From an uncultured Maribacter sp. (GTDB lineage: Bacteria; Bacteroidota; Bacteroidia; Flavobacteriales; Flavobacteriaceae): a DNA stretch of 64,000 bases. The stretch lies in assembly GCF_947500985.1 (NCBI RefSeq), contig NZ_CANMTX010000004.1:372001-436000 (forward strand), given 5' to 3'. Under the pieces are notes generated by a model. That model saw only the letters and a list, made by a program, of their open reading frames with translations. It made no database searches and had not been told where the DNA came from. Within the stretch, counting starts at the first letter, position 1, and each line of letters starts with the position of its first letter. The position numbers and the translations under genes were made by a program. Shown here piece by piece: positions 47,171 to 54,207 of the stretch.

Positions 47171-47175
47171 ATTTC

Positions 47176-47709
47176 CTATTGATACAACACATACCTAGGC
47201 GGCACCAGCCCATTTAATCGCATGGATACCAGCATTTGTGCCCTGTGGTGCGTAATATGGTCTGCCAATAGCATATAAATTTGTCGTTTAGAGCGTGTAA
47301 GTCCAAAATAATCCAATTCATTATCTAACTGTTCAGGAGAAACATCTTGTAAAAGGGCAATGGCTTCTGTAAACGTTTGGTCTATACGAGCCATCATTTC
47401 AGCCTTTGTTTTGTTGGCAGGTTTAAAAACGGTGTCCGTTTGGTATACGCGCGCTTCTCTGTCGCCAATGAGTGATTGGCTGTGCCAATCAAAGGCATAA
47501 CCAATATGCATTAAATTCTCAGAAAAACTCAAGGACTCTTCTGTTGCTTTATATCCATACTTTTCTTCGGGCATCATATCAGCAACGAGTAATAAATACT
47601 TACGTGAGTTTTCTAATCGCTCAATGGAGTCTTCAATGAATATGTCTTGTTGGGCTAGAAGCGGAGAGGAAGTTAATAGAAGTAATGTGATGATAATGAG
47701 ATTTTTCAT
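47176..47709 (-). CDS. Secreted DinB-family protein
   Basis: A 177-residue four-helix-bundle protein of the DinB/metal-dependent hydrolase superfamily. The metal-binding histidines are visible in LMHIGYAFDWHS and in ADHITHHRAQ. Unlike most DinB proteins it has a signal peptide (LLLLTSSPLLAQQ, cleavage about residue 19), so it works in the periplasm or outside the cell. The substrate is unknown; cytosolic relatives act in thiol-linked reactions. It ends 5 nt from the small convergent membrane protein gene. Confidence 0.85.
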   Translation of the reverse strand: MKNLIIITLLLLTSSPLLAQQDIFIEDSIERLENSRKYLLLVADMMPEEKYGYKATEESLSFSENLMHIGYAFDWHSQSLIGDREARVYQTDTVFKPANKTKAEMMARIDQTFTEAIALLQDVSPEQLDNELDYFGLTRSKRQIYMLLADHITHHRAQMLVSMRLNGLVPPRYVLYQ

Positions 47710-47782
47710 ATTGATTTATTTTGATTGATGAACATCTAAATTACTCCAATTAAAATTACGAAATCCATTTCTTCTACTTGAC

Positions 47783-49000
47783 TTACCAGCCTTCAGGCAA
47801 TGGGTCTAATAACTGCACTATGGGCGATGGTAATTGGTCTCCCGGTAACTTATGCAGAATATTGGCAAATTCACGCTCTTGAAATCCGAGGGCTGCATTC
47901 CAATATAACTCGTTGGCTCTTCCGGTACGCAGCGGTCTAATTTGACTTCCAGGCCATTCTTCTTCACCCAGAATGAAAGGTGTAATGTAATCTATGGCAA
48001 GTCGTATACTTCTGCCTTCGGTGCTGCGATAGGCAAAAAGGTCAAAATCAAGATGGCGACCAAGGCGGGCAACACCTACTAGCGCACGTGCACCGTAAAT
48101 ACTATAGCTTAATGCATTTGTACGGATAAGTTCTTGCGGTTGGCGACCATCTATAAAGACCTGCCCAAAAATACGTGCGGGCATGAGCTCAAGATAAGCG
48201 CGTGCAATCTCAGGTTTTTCACCATAGAGCGAAAAGAGAATAAGATGCTGATTATACCAAGCACCATGGTTGTTGGGTTGCATAGCTTCTTCAATACCTT
48301 CCGGACTTTCCACCATCCAGGTAGATAATTCACCAAACCAACTACGCAGGTCGGTTTTGTCTTTATCTGTCCAGCCAGAAAAGCCCTCTAGCAGAATGGC
48401 ACAATCAACCACCCAATCCATACGATTAGATTCAAGAATACCACCACTACTGTTGTAGTCGTGACCACGGCGTTTTTGACCATAGCGAAAATTAGGGTTC
48501 ATTCTAGTTTCAGGATCTAAATACCAAGCACGAATTTGTTGTACGGCGCGTTCGGCATATTTTTCCTCGCCTGTGAAATACCAAGCAGGAACAAGAGATG
48601 TTACCGCTTTGTTCATCGTCTCTAGCCTAGAGACATCAGAAGTACGGCGATCAGGGTTTGTAACTCCGTCACGCCAAATGTAAGGACCATCCGAGTTTTC
48701 AGCATCTGGCCACCAATAGGGGCTATAGCTAAAGTAGTCGTGAGCATCGCCACTTGGTGGCAAAGCACCTTCTGCTACTACATTTACAATGGGTTGCTCA
48801 AGTGCGGCATCTGCCTCTTCAACGATTTTTTTCAAAGCTGCCACCAAATCAGTATTACCTGCTGCAAGCTCTTTTTTTATTCGAGGGAGTTGATCTCCTT
48901 GACCAAGTAATAAAGATGGTGTGGTATTGGTGATATTATTTTGAGGAAAGATTAAAACGAATGAAAAAAGGAAAATGATAGTAATTGCAAACTGTCTCAT
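47783..49000 (-). CDS. Alginate lyase family protein
   Basis: A 405-residue secreted enzyme with a signal peptide (cleavage after IFPQN, about residue 20) and an (alpha/alpha) toroid of the alginate lyase superfamily. Typical segments are FSYSPYWWPDAE, SRLETMNKAVTSLVPAWYFTGEEKYA, the catalytic-region motif QPNNHGAWYNQH, and the substrate-lining EWPGSQIRPLRTGRANELYWNAALGF. It would cleave uronic-acid-containing polysaccharide, such as brown-algal alginate, consistent with a marine lifestyle. No SusC/SusD pair or other carbohydrate gene is next to it, so it is not part of a usual utilisation locus. Confidence 0.88.
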   Translation of the reverse strand: MRQFAITIIFLFSFVLIFPQNNITNTTPSLLLGQGDQLPRIKKELAAGNTDLVAALKKIVEEADAALEQPIVNVVAEGALPPSGDAHDYFSYSPYWWPDAENSDGPYIWRDGVTNPDRRTSDVSRLETMNKAVTSLVPAWYFTGEEKYAERAVQQIRAWYLDPETRMNPNFRYGQKRRGHDYNSSGGILESNRMDWVVDCAILLEGFSGWTDKDKTDLRSWFGELSTWMVESPEGIEEAMQPNNHGAWYNQHLILFSLYGEKPEIARAYLELMPARIFGQVFIDGRQPQELIRTNALSYSIYGARALVGVARLGRHLDFDLFAYRSTEGRSIRLAIDYITPFILGEEEWPGSQIRPLRTGRANELYWNAALGFQEREFANILHKLPGDQLPSPIVQLLDPLPEGW

Positions 49001-49073
49001 AATAGTTTATTGGTAATAGATTTTTATAGCAATACTTAATATCTGTTGCTTATGAAGTTAAGCATTCATTTTT

Positions 49074-49259
49074 TCATACCTTCTTTTTTCTTAGATAAGT
49101 GCTTACGGCAGAAACAAGTAGTGCTACGACAAGTAATAGCATTCCATAAAAAGTCAAATCACCAGATTTACCCTCGCTTTCTCGTCCATAAATTGCTAAG
49201 GCTAGTCCAGTAATAGATAGTATGATTGAGATAATGTTTAATAGTTTATGTTTTTTCAT
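49074..49259 (-). CDS. Small two-helix membrane protein
   Basis: A 61-residue frame with two transmembrane helices (about 8-25 and 36-54), a polar loop (GRESEGKSGD) and a basic C-terminus (YLRKKKV). The orderly layout supports a real gene, but the family is unknown. It is the last gene before the accessory region; a 326-bp gap separates it from the DUF262 gene and holds the hairpins described below. Confidence 0.6.
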   Translation of the reverse strand: MKKHKLLNIISIILSITGLALAIYGRESEGKSGDLTFYGMLLLVVALLVSAVSTYLRKKKV

Positions 49260-49377
49260 GAAATAAATTTCGATAGCAAGATTAAAATGAAAGTTGTAAT
49301 CTACAATCTAATTAGATTTATCACCTTACTTTATGCTTATAGCGTATACCAAAAATGCTGTTAATGCATAGAAATAG

Positions 49378-49427
49378 CTATTTTCAATATGATGCTATTG
49401 AAAATAGTTATAATAACTATCATATTG
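49378..49427. repeat. Overlapping inverted repeats (alternative hairpins)
   Basis: Three stems share the same bases: CTATTTTCAAT / ATTGAAAATAG (49378-49407), CAATATGAT / ATCATATTG (49385-49427) and ATAGTTA / TAACTAT (49404-49420). They cannot all form at once. The rest of the 49260-49511 gap shows no gene. Confidence 0.5.
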
Positions 49428-49511
49428 CTGTAAAATGGGGTAAAATTGTTGATTGTGTCTGTTGCAGTGAACAGGTTTTATGGAGAGATTTTTTATTATA
49501 CTTTTTTTAGA

Positions 49512-49578
49512 TTTCAACCTTTAGTGTATGGTGCCGTAGCAACCTGTAGGGCGCTATGCACTATACACATTGTTGGGG
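49512..49578 (-). other. attC-like recombination site
   Basis: In minus-strand order: R'' box CCCCAAC (49578-49572); spacer AAT; arm GTGTATAGTGCATAGC (49568-49553); loop (49552-49541); arm GCTACGGCACCATACAC (49540-49524); spacer TAAAG; R' box GTTGAAA (49518-49512). The arms pair over 14 bases with two mismatches and one extra-helical base in the 3' arm. R'' and R' share the invariant CAAC/GTTG but differ in the outer three bases. The box consensus (RYYYAAC / GTTRRRY) is matched imperfectly, so this is a candidate and not a proven site. Confidence 0.5.
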
Positions 49579-49585
49579 TTAGTTT

Positions 49586-50701
49586 TTAGATGTCTTCTAT
49601 GTTTTTTCTAAGTCCTAAACCTTCTGTTTTAATTTTAGATTTCATTGATAAATCGCCATTTTTATAAACTTCTAAATACCTTTTCAATATTAATAGTCTT
49701 TTTTCTAGCGAAGTTTTTTGATGTGCTCCTTGTTGATTCAATCTGTCGAATTCTATAAAAATTTTATTGGATTGGTCTTTTCTATTTTCCTTTCGTAATT
49801 CTGTGAATTCTCTTAGAAACTCGATTTGTTCATTAATAGATTGAGAATTTGGTTCAAGAAATAAATAGAATAAGGGTACTATAGATTTTGATTTTAACAA
49901 TGGGTCTTTATTGTTGAAATGTTGACTCAATAGTGCTAATCTATTTTGCAATTCATTAAAAGTTGTATCAATTTCTTGATTTTGGGTTTTATTCTCCTTC
50001 AACAAGCTGTCCAAGTTAGACTTTGTAAATGATTTGATATCATCATTATGTTCTATTAAAAGTAGTTTCGTGTAGAGGTCGAAGTGTTCTAGACGATTAT
50101 TTTTAAAAGATACTTTGTCAACAAAGAATGGATTTTGAGTAATATCTGTTAAAATCTTATTTACAGAATATCCTTGAATAGCTTTTCTTCTTTCAGCATT
50201 ATTTAAAGGCAGTCCTTCGTTGAGACGAAGGAACAAATCTTCGATACGTTCCTTCTCATCTGTATCAATAAATACCAAGTCTAGTTTATATGATTCTATT
50301 TTGTAAGCAATAGAAGGGTATTCCTTTTTTATAAAATCAAATTTTTTGTCTTTTAAGTCTATTGATGGATCTTCAAGAAAAACAAAGTTTTTCGAGAGCT
50401 TTAAATCGTTATTTAAAAATTCGTAAAAGGCTTCGGTTCTTTGTTTACCATCAATAACGGCAAGCAATTTCCCTGAATCATTAATTTGATTTCCATTTGA
50501 ATTTAAATAGTGAAAATAAATTTTAGGTATATCGTAATCATTGATAATTGAATCAATTAATAACTGTTTCTTTTCAGGTTTCCATAGATGTCCCATTCTT
50601 TGATAATCTGGGGTTACATCTATTTGATCTTGTTCGAAAAGCTCACATATATTTTTTATAGTAGCCTTTCCTATTGGTGATATTTCTAATCTTTGAAACA
50701 T
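49586..50701 (-). CDS. DUF262 protein (ParB/Srx-like nuclease fold)
   Basis: A 371-residue cytosolic protein. The N-terminal DUF262 domain has DVTPDYQRMGHLWKPEKKQLLIDSIINDYDIPKIYFH and the hallmark VIDGKQRTEAFYEFL (DGxQR motif), which in GmrD-type and ParB-like proteins binds nucleotides or takes part in DNA cutting. The second half is helical and highly charged with Lys/Glu/Asn. It starts 2 nt after the FRG gene stop, so the two form a single unit. DUF262 genes are frequent in defence islands; a defensive role here is inference. Confidence 0.88.
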   Translation of the reverse strand: MFQRLEISPIGKATIKNICELFEQDQIDVTPDYQRMGHLWKPEKKQLLIDSIINDYDIPKIYFHYLNSNGNQINDSGKLLAVIDGKQRTEAFYEFLNNDLKLSKNFVFLEDPSIDLKDKKFDFIKKEYPSIAYKIESYKLDLVFIDTDEKERIEDLFLRLNEGLPLNNAERRKAIQGYSVNKILTDITQNPFFVDKVSFKNNRLEHFDLYTKLLLIEHNDDIKSFTKSNLDSLLKENKTQNQEIDTTFNELQNRLALLSQHFNNKDPLLKSKSIVPLFYLFLEPNSQSINEQIEFLREFTELRKENRKDQSNKIFIEFDRLNQQGAHQKTSLEKRLLILKRYLEVYKNGDLSMKSKIKTEGLGLRKNIEDI

Positions 50702-50703
50702 AA

Positions 50704-51447
50704 CTACTTATATTTTTTAGTGATTTCTTTTGAAATTGAGTCTAATCCTGGGAACAAACTTTCTTGGGTTATTCCGGCATTTTCAATACACTTTTTTAAG
50801 TCTTCAAGTTTATCTTTCTTAAGGGTAAGAGTTATTAGAAAATCATCAGCCTTATCTGCTTTAGAAAATGCTTTGTTAAGAGAATGTGGAAAGAGCGTAA
50901 ACGCTCCTTTCTGAGCAATAATTCGATGGTTGTTTAAAGGACCAATTACTGCAATTGGAAGATTATTTGAAACGGTTTGTCCAACACCGAATACACCATT
51001 TAATTTATCATTAATGAAAGGAATAGAATTATTTTTGTCATACATTATCCCACCTACATTTTCATTTAACTTCACTGGATTAAGGCAATATATTAGAGCA
51101 TCTTCTGTAGGTACTTTCTCAGGTATGTTTTTTAGTGCAAAAGCTAAGGCAACCAATGGAAGTTCAGTCCAATCCATAAGTCTTGTTGGTACTGCATAAT
51201 GCTGCATTATAAATAGCCATTCCCAATCATTTTTCGGCATTTTATCTAAAAAAGGAGGCGTTTTTGACATAAAACTTCCAAGGAAATTAGTTTCTAGGTC
51301 GGGGTTGTAAGGAGACCTGTAAATTGATGGTTCAAGTTCATAAGTCTTTTTAGTTAAGCCCCGGAACCAAACAGTGCCAAACTTATTTTTGACTTCTTCA
51401 ATAGCTGAGAAGAAATCTTCAATTTTGGTTATGTCAAAATTTTCCAT
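50704..51447 (-). CDS. FRG domain protein
   Basis: A 247-residue protein starting with the FRG domain: TVWFRGLTKKTYELEPSIYR gives the F-x-R-G signature, followed by WEWLFIMQHYAVPTRLMDWTELPLVALAFALKN, the conserved HYGxPTRLLDWT-like block. The domain occurs in uncharacterised bacterial and phage proteins; biochemical activity is not known to me. It is the first gene of the proposed cassette, with a 28-nt leader after the recombination boundary, and DUF262 follows 2 nt after its stop. Confidence 0.9.
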   Translation of the reverse strand: MENFDITKIEDFFSAIEEVKNKFGTVWFRGLTKKTYELEPSIYRSPYNPDLETNFLGSFMSKTPPFLDKMPKNDWEWLFIMQHYAVPTRLMDWTELPLVALAFALKNIPEKVPTEDALIYCLNPVKLNENVGGIMYDKNNSIPFINDKLNGVFGVGQTVSNNLPIAVIGPLNNHRIIAQKGAFTLFPHSLNKAFSKADKADDFLITLTLKKDKLEDLKKCIENAGITQESLFPGLDSISKEITKKYK

Positions 51448-51460
51448 TTACTATATTTTA

Positions 51461-51515
51461 ATTAATTACCCCCAACTTAATAGTATATGTATAATTAAAT
51501 ATACTTGTAATTAAT
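51461..51515. repeat. Nested palindrome upstream of the FRG gene
   Basis: ATTAATTAC (51461-51469) pairs with GTAATTAAT (51507-51515), and inside it AGTATAT (51482-51488) pairs with ATATACT (51499-51505). It overlaps the GTTGGGG cassette boundary. It may be the remnant of a preceding attC (7-bp stem, then 5-nt ATTAA spacer before G|TTGGGG) or a promoter operator. Confidence 0.45.
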
Positions 51516-51558
51516 AAGGTGTAAGTGTAATGGTTTATAAAATAATTTCTGCTAAAGT

Positions 51559-51742
51559 GGTAGGGGAGTATACTTTGCTTGGTATTGCAATATAAAGAAG
51601 TTTACGGTATATTTTCTTACGGGTTTCCGTAAAACTGTCAGAAAAGTAAAAGAGGTGTAAAGAGAATATAACGAGGTGCGTTTGCAATTGAAGTTAGTAC
51701 ACCGTAGCACCCACCCCTTAACCCCCTCCCAAGAGGGGAGAG
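51559..51742 (+). repeat. Dispersed repeat, copy A
   Basis: Begins GGTAGGGGAGTATACTTTGC and contains TGCAATATAAAGAAGTTT and CTTACGG, the same order as copy B at 59013. It ends in a GC-rich tail CACCCACCCCTTAACC... with a CCCCTC/GAGGGG hairpin. The 51448-51813 gap holds this repeat, the nested palindrome and the left arm next to DUF559; I see no gene in it. Confidence 0.6.
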
Positions 51743-51805
51743 TTGCGTTTTTGATTGTGGGTTTTTTGGTGATTGGGGAGTTGGGTTTTATAATGCCAGC
51801 GCTCG

Positions 51806-51823
51806 CCCCAACCCTAAAGGGTG
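51806..51823. repeat. Left 18-bp inverted repeat flanking DUF559 gene
   Basis: CCCCAACCCTAAAGGGTG; perfect reverse complement of 52226-52243. The repeat supplies the last codons and TAG stop of the DUF559 gene. Confidence 0.8.
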
Positions 51824-52206
51824 CCCGCGCGTAGTTTGATGTTAATTTGATCAATTAGCGCTTCAAATTCATTTATTACTTGATTATTTGTAAATCTAAT
51901 TTCTGAAATACCAATATCCTGTAGGTACATCGTTCTTTCTTTATCTTTTTCTATTTGTTCTTGTTTTAAATGATAGCCACCATCAATTTCAATGGATAAC
52001 TTTAATTTATGACAATAGAAATCTAGAACATAACCTGCAATGGGGTGTTGCCTTCTAAACTTGAAACCTTGTGGTTTAGTTTTAAGATAATTCCATAAAA
52101 TACATTCTGTTTCGGTCACAGAAGCTCTCAGTTTTGCGGCATTTTTAAATACCGAAGGTGTTGCTCCATGATGCATTCCAGATATGTTTGCTTTATCTTT
52201 TTTCAT
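51814..52206 (-). CDS. DUF559 endonuclease-like protein
   Basis: A 130-residue protein with the DUF559 (Vsr-like, PD-(D/E)XK) core: FKNAAKLRASVTETECILWNYLK, FKFRRQHPIAGYVLDFYCHKLKLSIEIDGGYH with the catalytic-type Asp in LDFYC and Glu-Ile-Asp in IEIDG, then MYLQDIGISEIRFTNNQVIN. It is the usual size for the family. The gene is bracketed by perfect 18-bp inverted repeats; the left one overlaps its 3' end and encodes its last residues. This layout suggests the gene and the repeats move or were copied together. No operon partner is visible. Confidence 0.88.
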   Translation of the reverse strand: MKKDKANISGMHHGATPSVFKNAAKLRASVTETECILWNYLKTKPQGFKFRRQHPIAGYVLDFYCHKLKLSIEIDGGYHLKQEQIEKDKERTMYLQDIGISEIRFTNNQVINEFEALIDQINIKLRAGTL

Positions 52207-52225
52207 TTCTCCATTGTAGAAAATC

Positions 52226-52243
52226 CACCCTTTAGGGTTGGGG
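52226..52243. repeat. Right 18-bp inverted repeat flanking DUF559 gene
   Basis: CACCCTTTAGGGTTGGGG, the exact complement of 51806-51823; it lies 20 nt upstream of the DUF559 start codon. Each arm also contains the small palindrome CCCTTTAGGG / CCCTAAAGGG. Confidence 0.8.
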
Positions 52244-52307
52244 TAAGATTTTCGGGCTTCTAGTTTGGGTCTGTGGTATCTACGTTCTAAGGTTAAATAA
52301 TCTCACA

Positions 52308-54068
52308 CTACTCCACCTTCTTACCATTCATTTCCTGACCGTTTTGAAATAGAGTTAAACTTTCAATTGCTCCGTTTTCATCTTTAAAAAACTGAATTTG
52401 AGCAGCAACTTCTTTTAAGTAAAAAGTATCGTTTGATTTGGCGAGAATATCCAACATCGGCTGCCCTGTTGCTTGTGCTTTTAATTGCTTGCCTTCTTTG
52501 GTTATGGTAATTTTAAAAGTGGGCATTAATTCATAGACGCCTATGTAGCTTTCTAATAGTGCCTCTGGTACTTCGAACTCTTTTGTTAAGTTACTGGTAT
52601 CGACACCTAATTTTGTAAGCATATCTATGGCATTTTCATTACCAGGATTCATTTCTACCGCTTTTGTATAGTTCTCAATAGCACCTTTATTATCGCCAGA
52701 TTTCATTAATGCTTCGGCATAACTATCATATACATTGGCAGATTTTGGATACGCGTCTACGTTCAGTTTAAAAACTTGAATAGCTTCTTTTGTTTTGTCA
52801 GACCCTAATAGTTGATATCCTGTTTGGTTCATTTCATTTTCATTGACATCGAAATCTTTGTTGTCCTTATTCTTTTCAAAATATGTAACCCCTGCATCAA
52901 TACCTTTTGATGCTATGACCTCTAAAAGTTTAGATGCTAAAGGAGTTTTAGGGAGGTCGTAAGTTTTATCGTTTATAATACCAAGAATCGATTGCGTGAT
53001 TTTACCTAATGGGGCACCACCGGTATTATTTAAAAGTACAATCAATGACTTGTCTGAGAGCTGTCTTGAAATTTGCGTGTTGAATCCGTTAATACCGCCA
53101 CCATGGGTAATTACTGCGATACTATCGGTTGTGTTGCCTAAGGCTTCATTACCAACCATCCATCCGTAGGCATAATGAAAACTGCCGAAAGCGGGTATGT
53201 GTGGTTTAAAATACATATCCATATATTTTTGGGATAACAATTTGTTGGTATACAATGCTTGGTCCCACAGGTATAAATCTTCTACGGTAGCGTATAACGA
53301 TCCTGCAGCATACGGAATAGACATATCTAGGAAAGGGGAATTGATAAATCCGTTTCCATTATTCTCGTAACCTGTTGCTCTATTTTTTAGGATGTCTGAA
53401 TGATGATCGTATCCGGATTCCTTCATACCTAATGGAAAAAATATCTTCTCGTCTAGCATTTCTTCATACGTTTTACCGGATAGTTTTTCAATAAGCACTC
53501 CCAATAAAAAATAACCGGAATTACTGTAATTGAACTTTTCGCCGGGAGTAAACTCTAGCTCCATATCTTGAAACTTTTTGGTAAACTCTTCTGGGGTGTA
53601 TGGGTCTCTACTTACGTCTTTGAAAAAATCTGGAAATGACGTGTAGTTCGGTATACCAGAAGTATGAGTTAATAAGTGATGGGTGGTAATTTTGTCACCG
53701 TTTTCTTTTGGGTACTCTGGTAAGTAGGTAGTAATAGGTGCCTGCAGATCTAGTTTACCTTCTGCTGCCAATTGTAGAATAAGCATGGCGGTAAATTGCT
53801 TGGTTACGGAACCTAGGCGATGTTTGGTGTTGGGATTGTTTGGAATATCCCATTCCATATTCGCCATACCATATCCCTTTTTGAAAATGACCTTTCCATC
53901 TTTGGCAACTAGAGCAGAACCATTAAATTTAGAATAGGCTAGATATTCCTTTAAAAGCTCATCTATCTGTTCGGCTTTCGTTTATCCGTATGCTACAGTA
54001 CCTGAAAATAATATTACGGAAAAGCCTAAAAGAAGTGTTCTGATTAAAATGTGATGCGATGATTTCAT
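52308..54068 (-). pseudogene. Serine hydrolase (beta-lactamase family) with TPR, nonsense codon after signal peptide
   Basis: The natural gene appears to start at the ATG at 54068 with a signal peptide (MKSSHHILIRTLLLGFSVIL...). Codon 29 (53984-53982) is TAA, immediately after VAYG. Downstream the frame continues without fault with KAEQIDELLKEYL, then a class C beta-lactamase-like domain: SVTK (active serine), YSNSGY, and HGGG near the third motif. A C-terminal TPR (YDSYAEALMKSGDNKGAIENYTKAV) and a DUF3471-like end follow. A single C-to-T change (CAA to TAA) would explain the break. An internal ATG (53867) could yield 519 residues without a signal peptide, so the intact enzyme is probably not exported. 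A sequencing error cannot be excluded. Confidence 0.75.
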
Positions 54069-54207
54069 GATGTTCGTTTTTTAATTGATTGACTATAGTA
54101 CCAACAAGTGGCTTCTACTCGATAATCGTGATTTAAATGCTCCGACTCTTGAGAGTAAATTTTAATAATTTTCAATTCAATATATCGCGGGCTTGCCACG
54201 AGGTTAT

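Larger units (their letters stand above)
49512..51476 (-). mobile_element. Candidate integron-type gene cassette (FRG + DUF262)
   Basis: Read on the minus strand, the unit begins with GTTGGGG (51476-51470), 29 nt before the FRG start codon. It contains two genes with a 2-nt gap, and ends with CCCCAAC (49578-49572) beginning 8 nt after the DUF262 stop, followed by a 67-nt attC-like hairpin. GTTGGGG and CCCCAAC are exact complements, as expected for the two R boxes that meet in an excised circular cassette. The predicted cassette (crossover G to TT) is 1,958 bp (51475-49518). No integron integrase is present in the window. Confidence 0.5.

Noticed and set aside
51461-51515. Definite second attC site upstream of the FRG gene
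   Set aside because: The stem and 5-nt spacer fit, but the far box (ATTAC) does not match RYYYAAC; kept only as a nested palindrome.
51552-51854. Minus-strand frame of 100 codons through repeat copy A
   Set aside because: It consists of repeat DNA and overlaps the 3' end of the DUF559 gene; the translation (LPSWEGVKGW...) reflects the GC-rich repeat.
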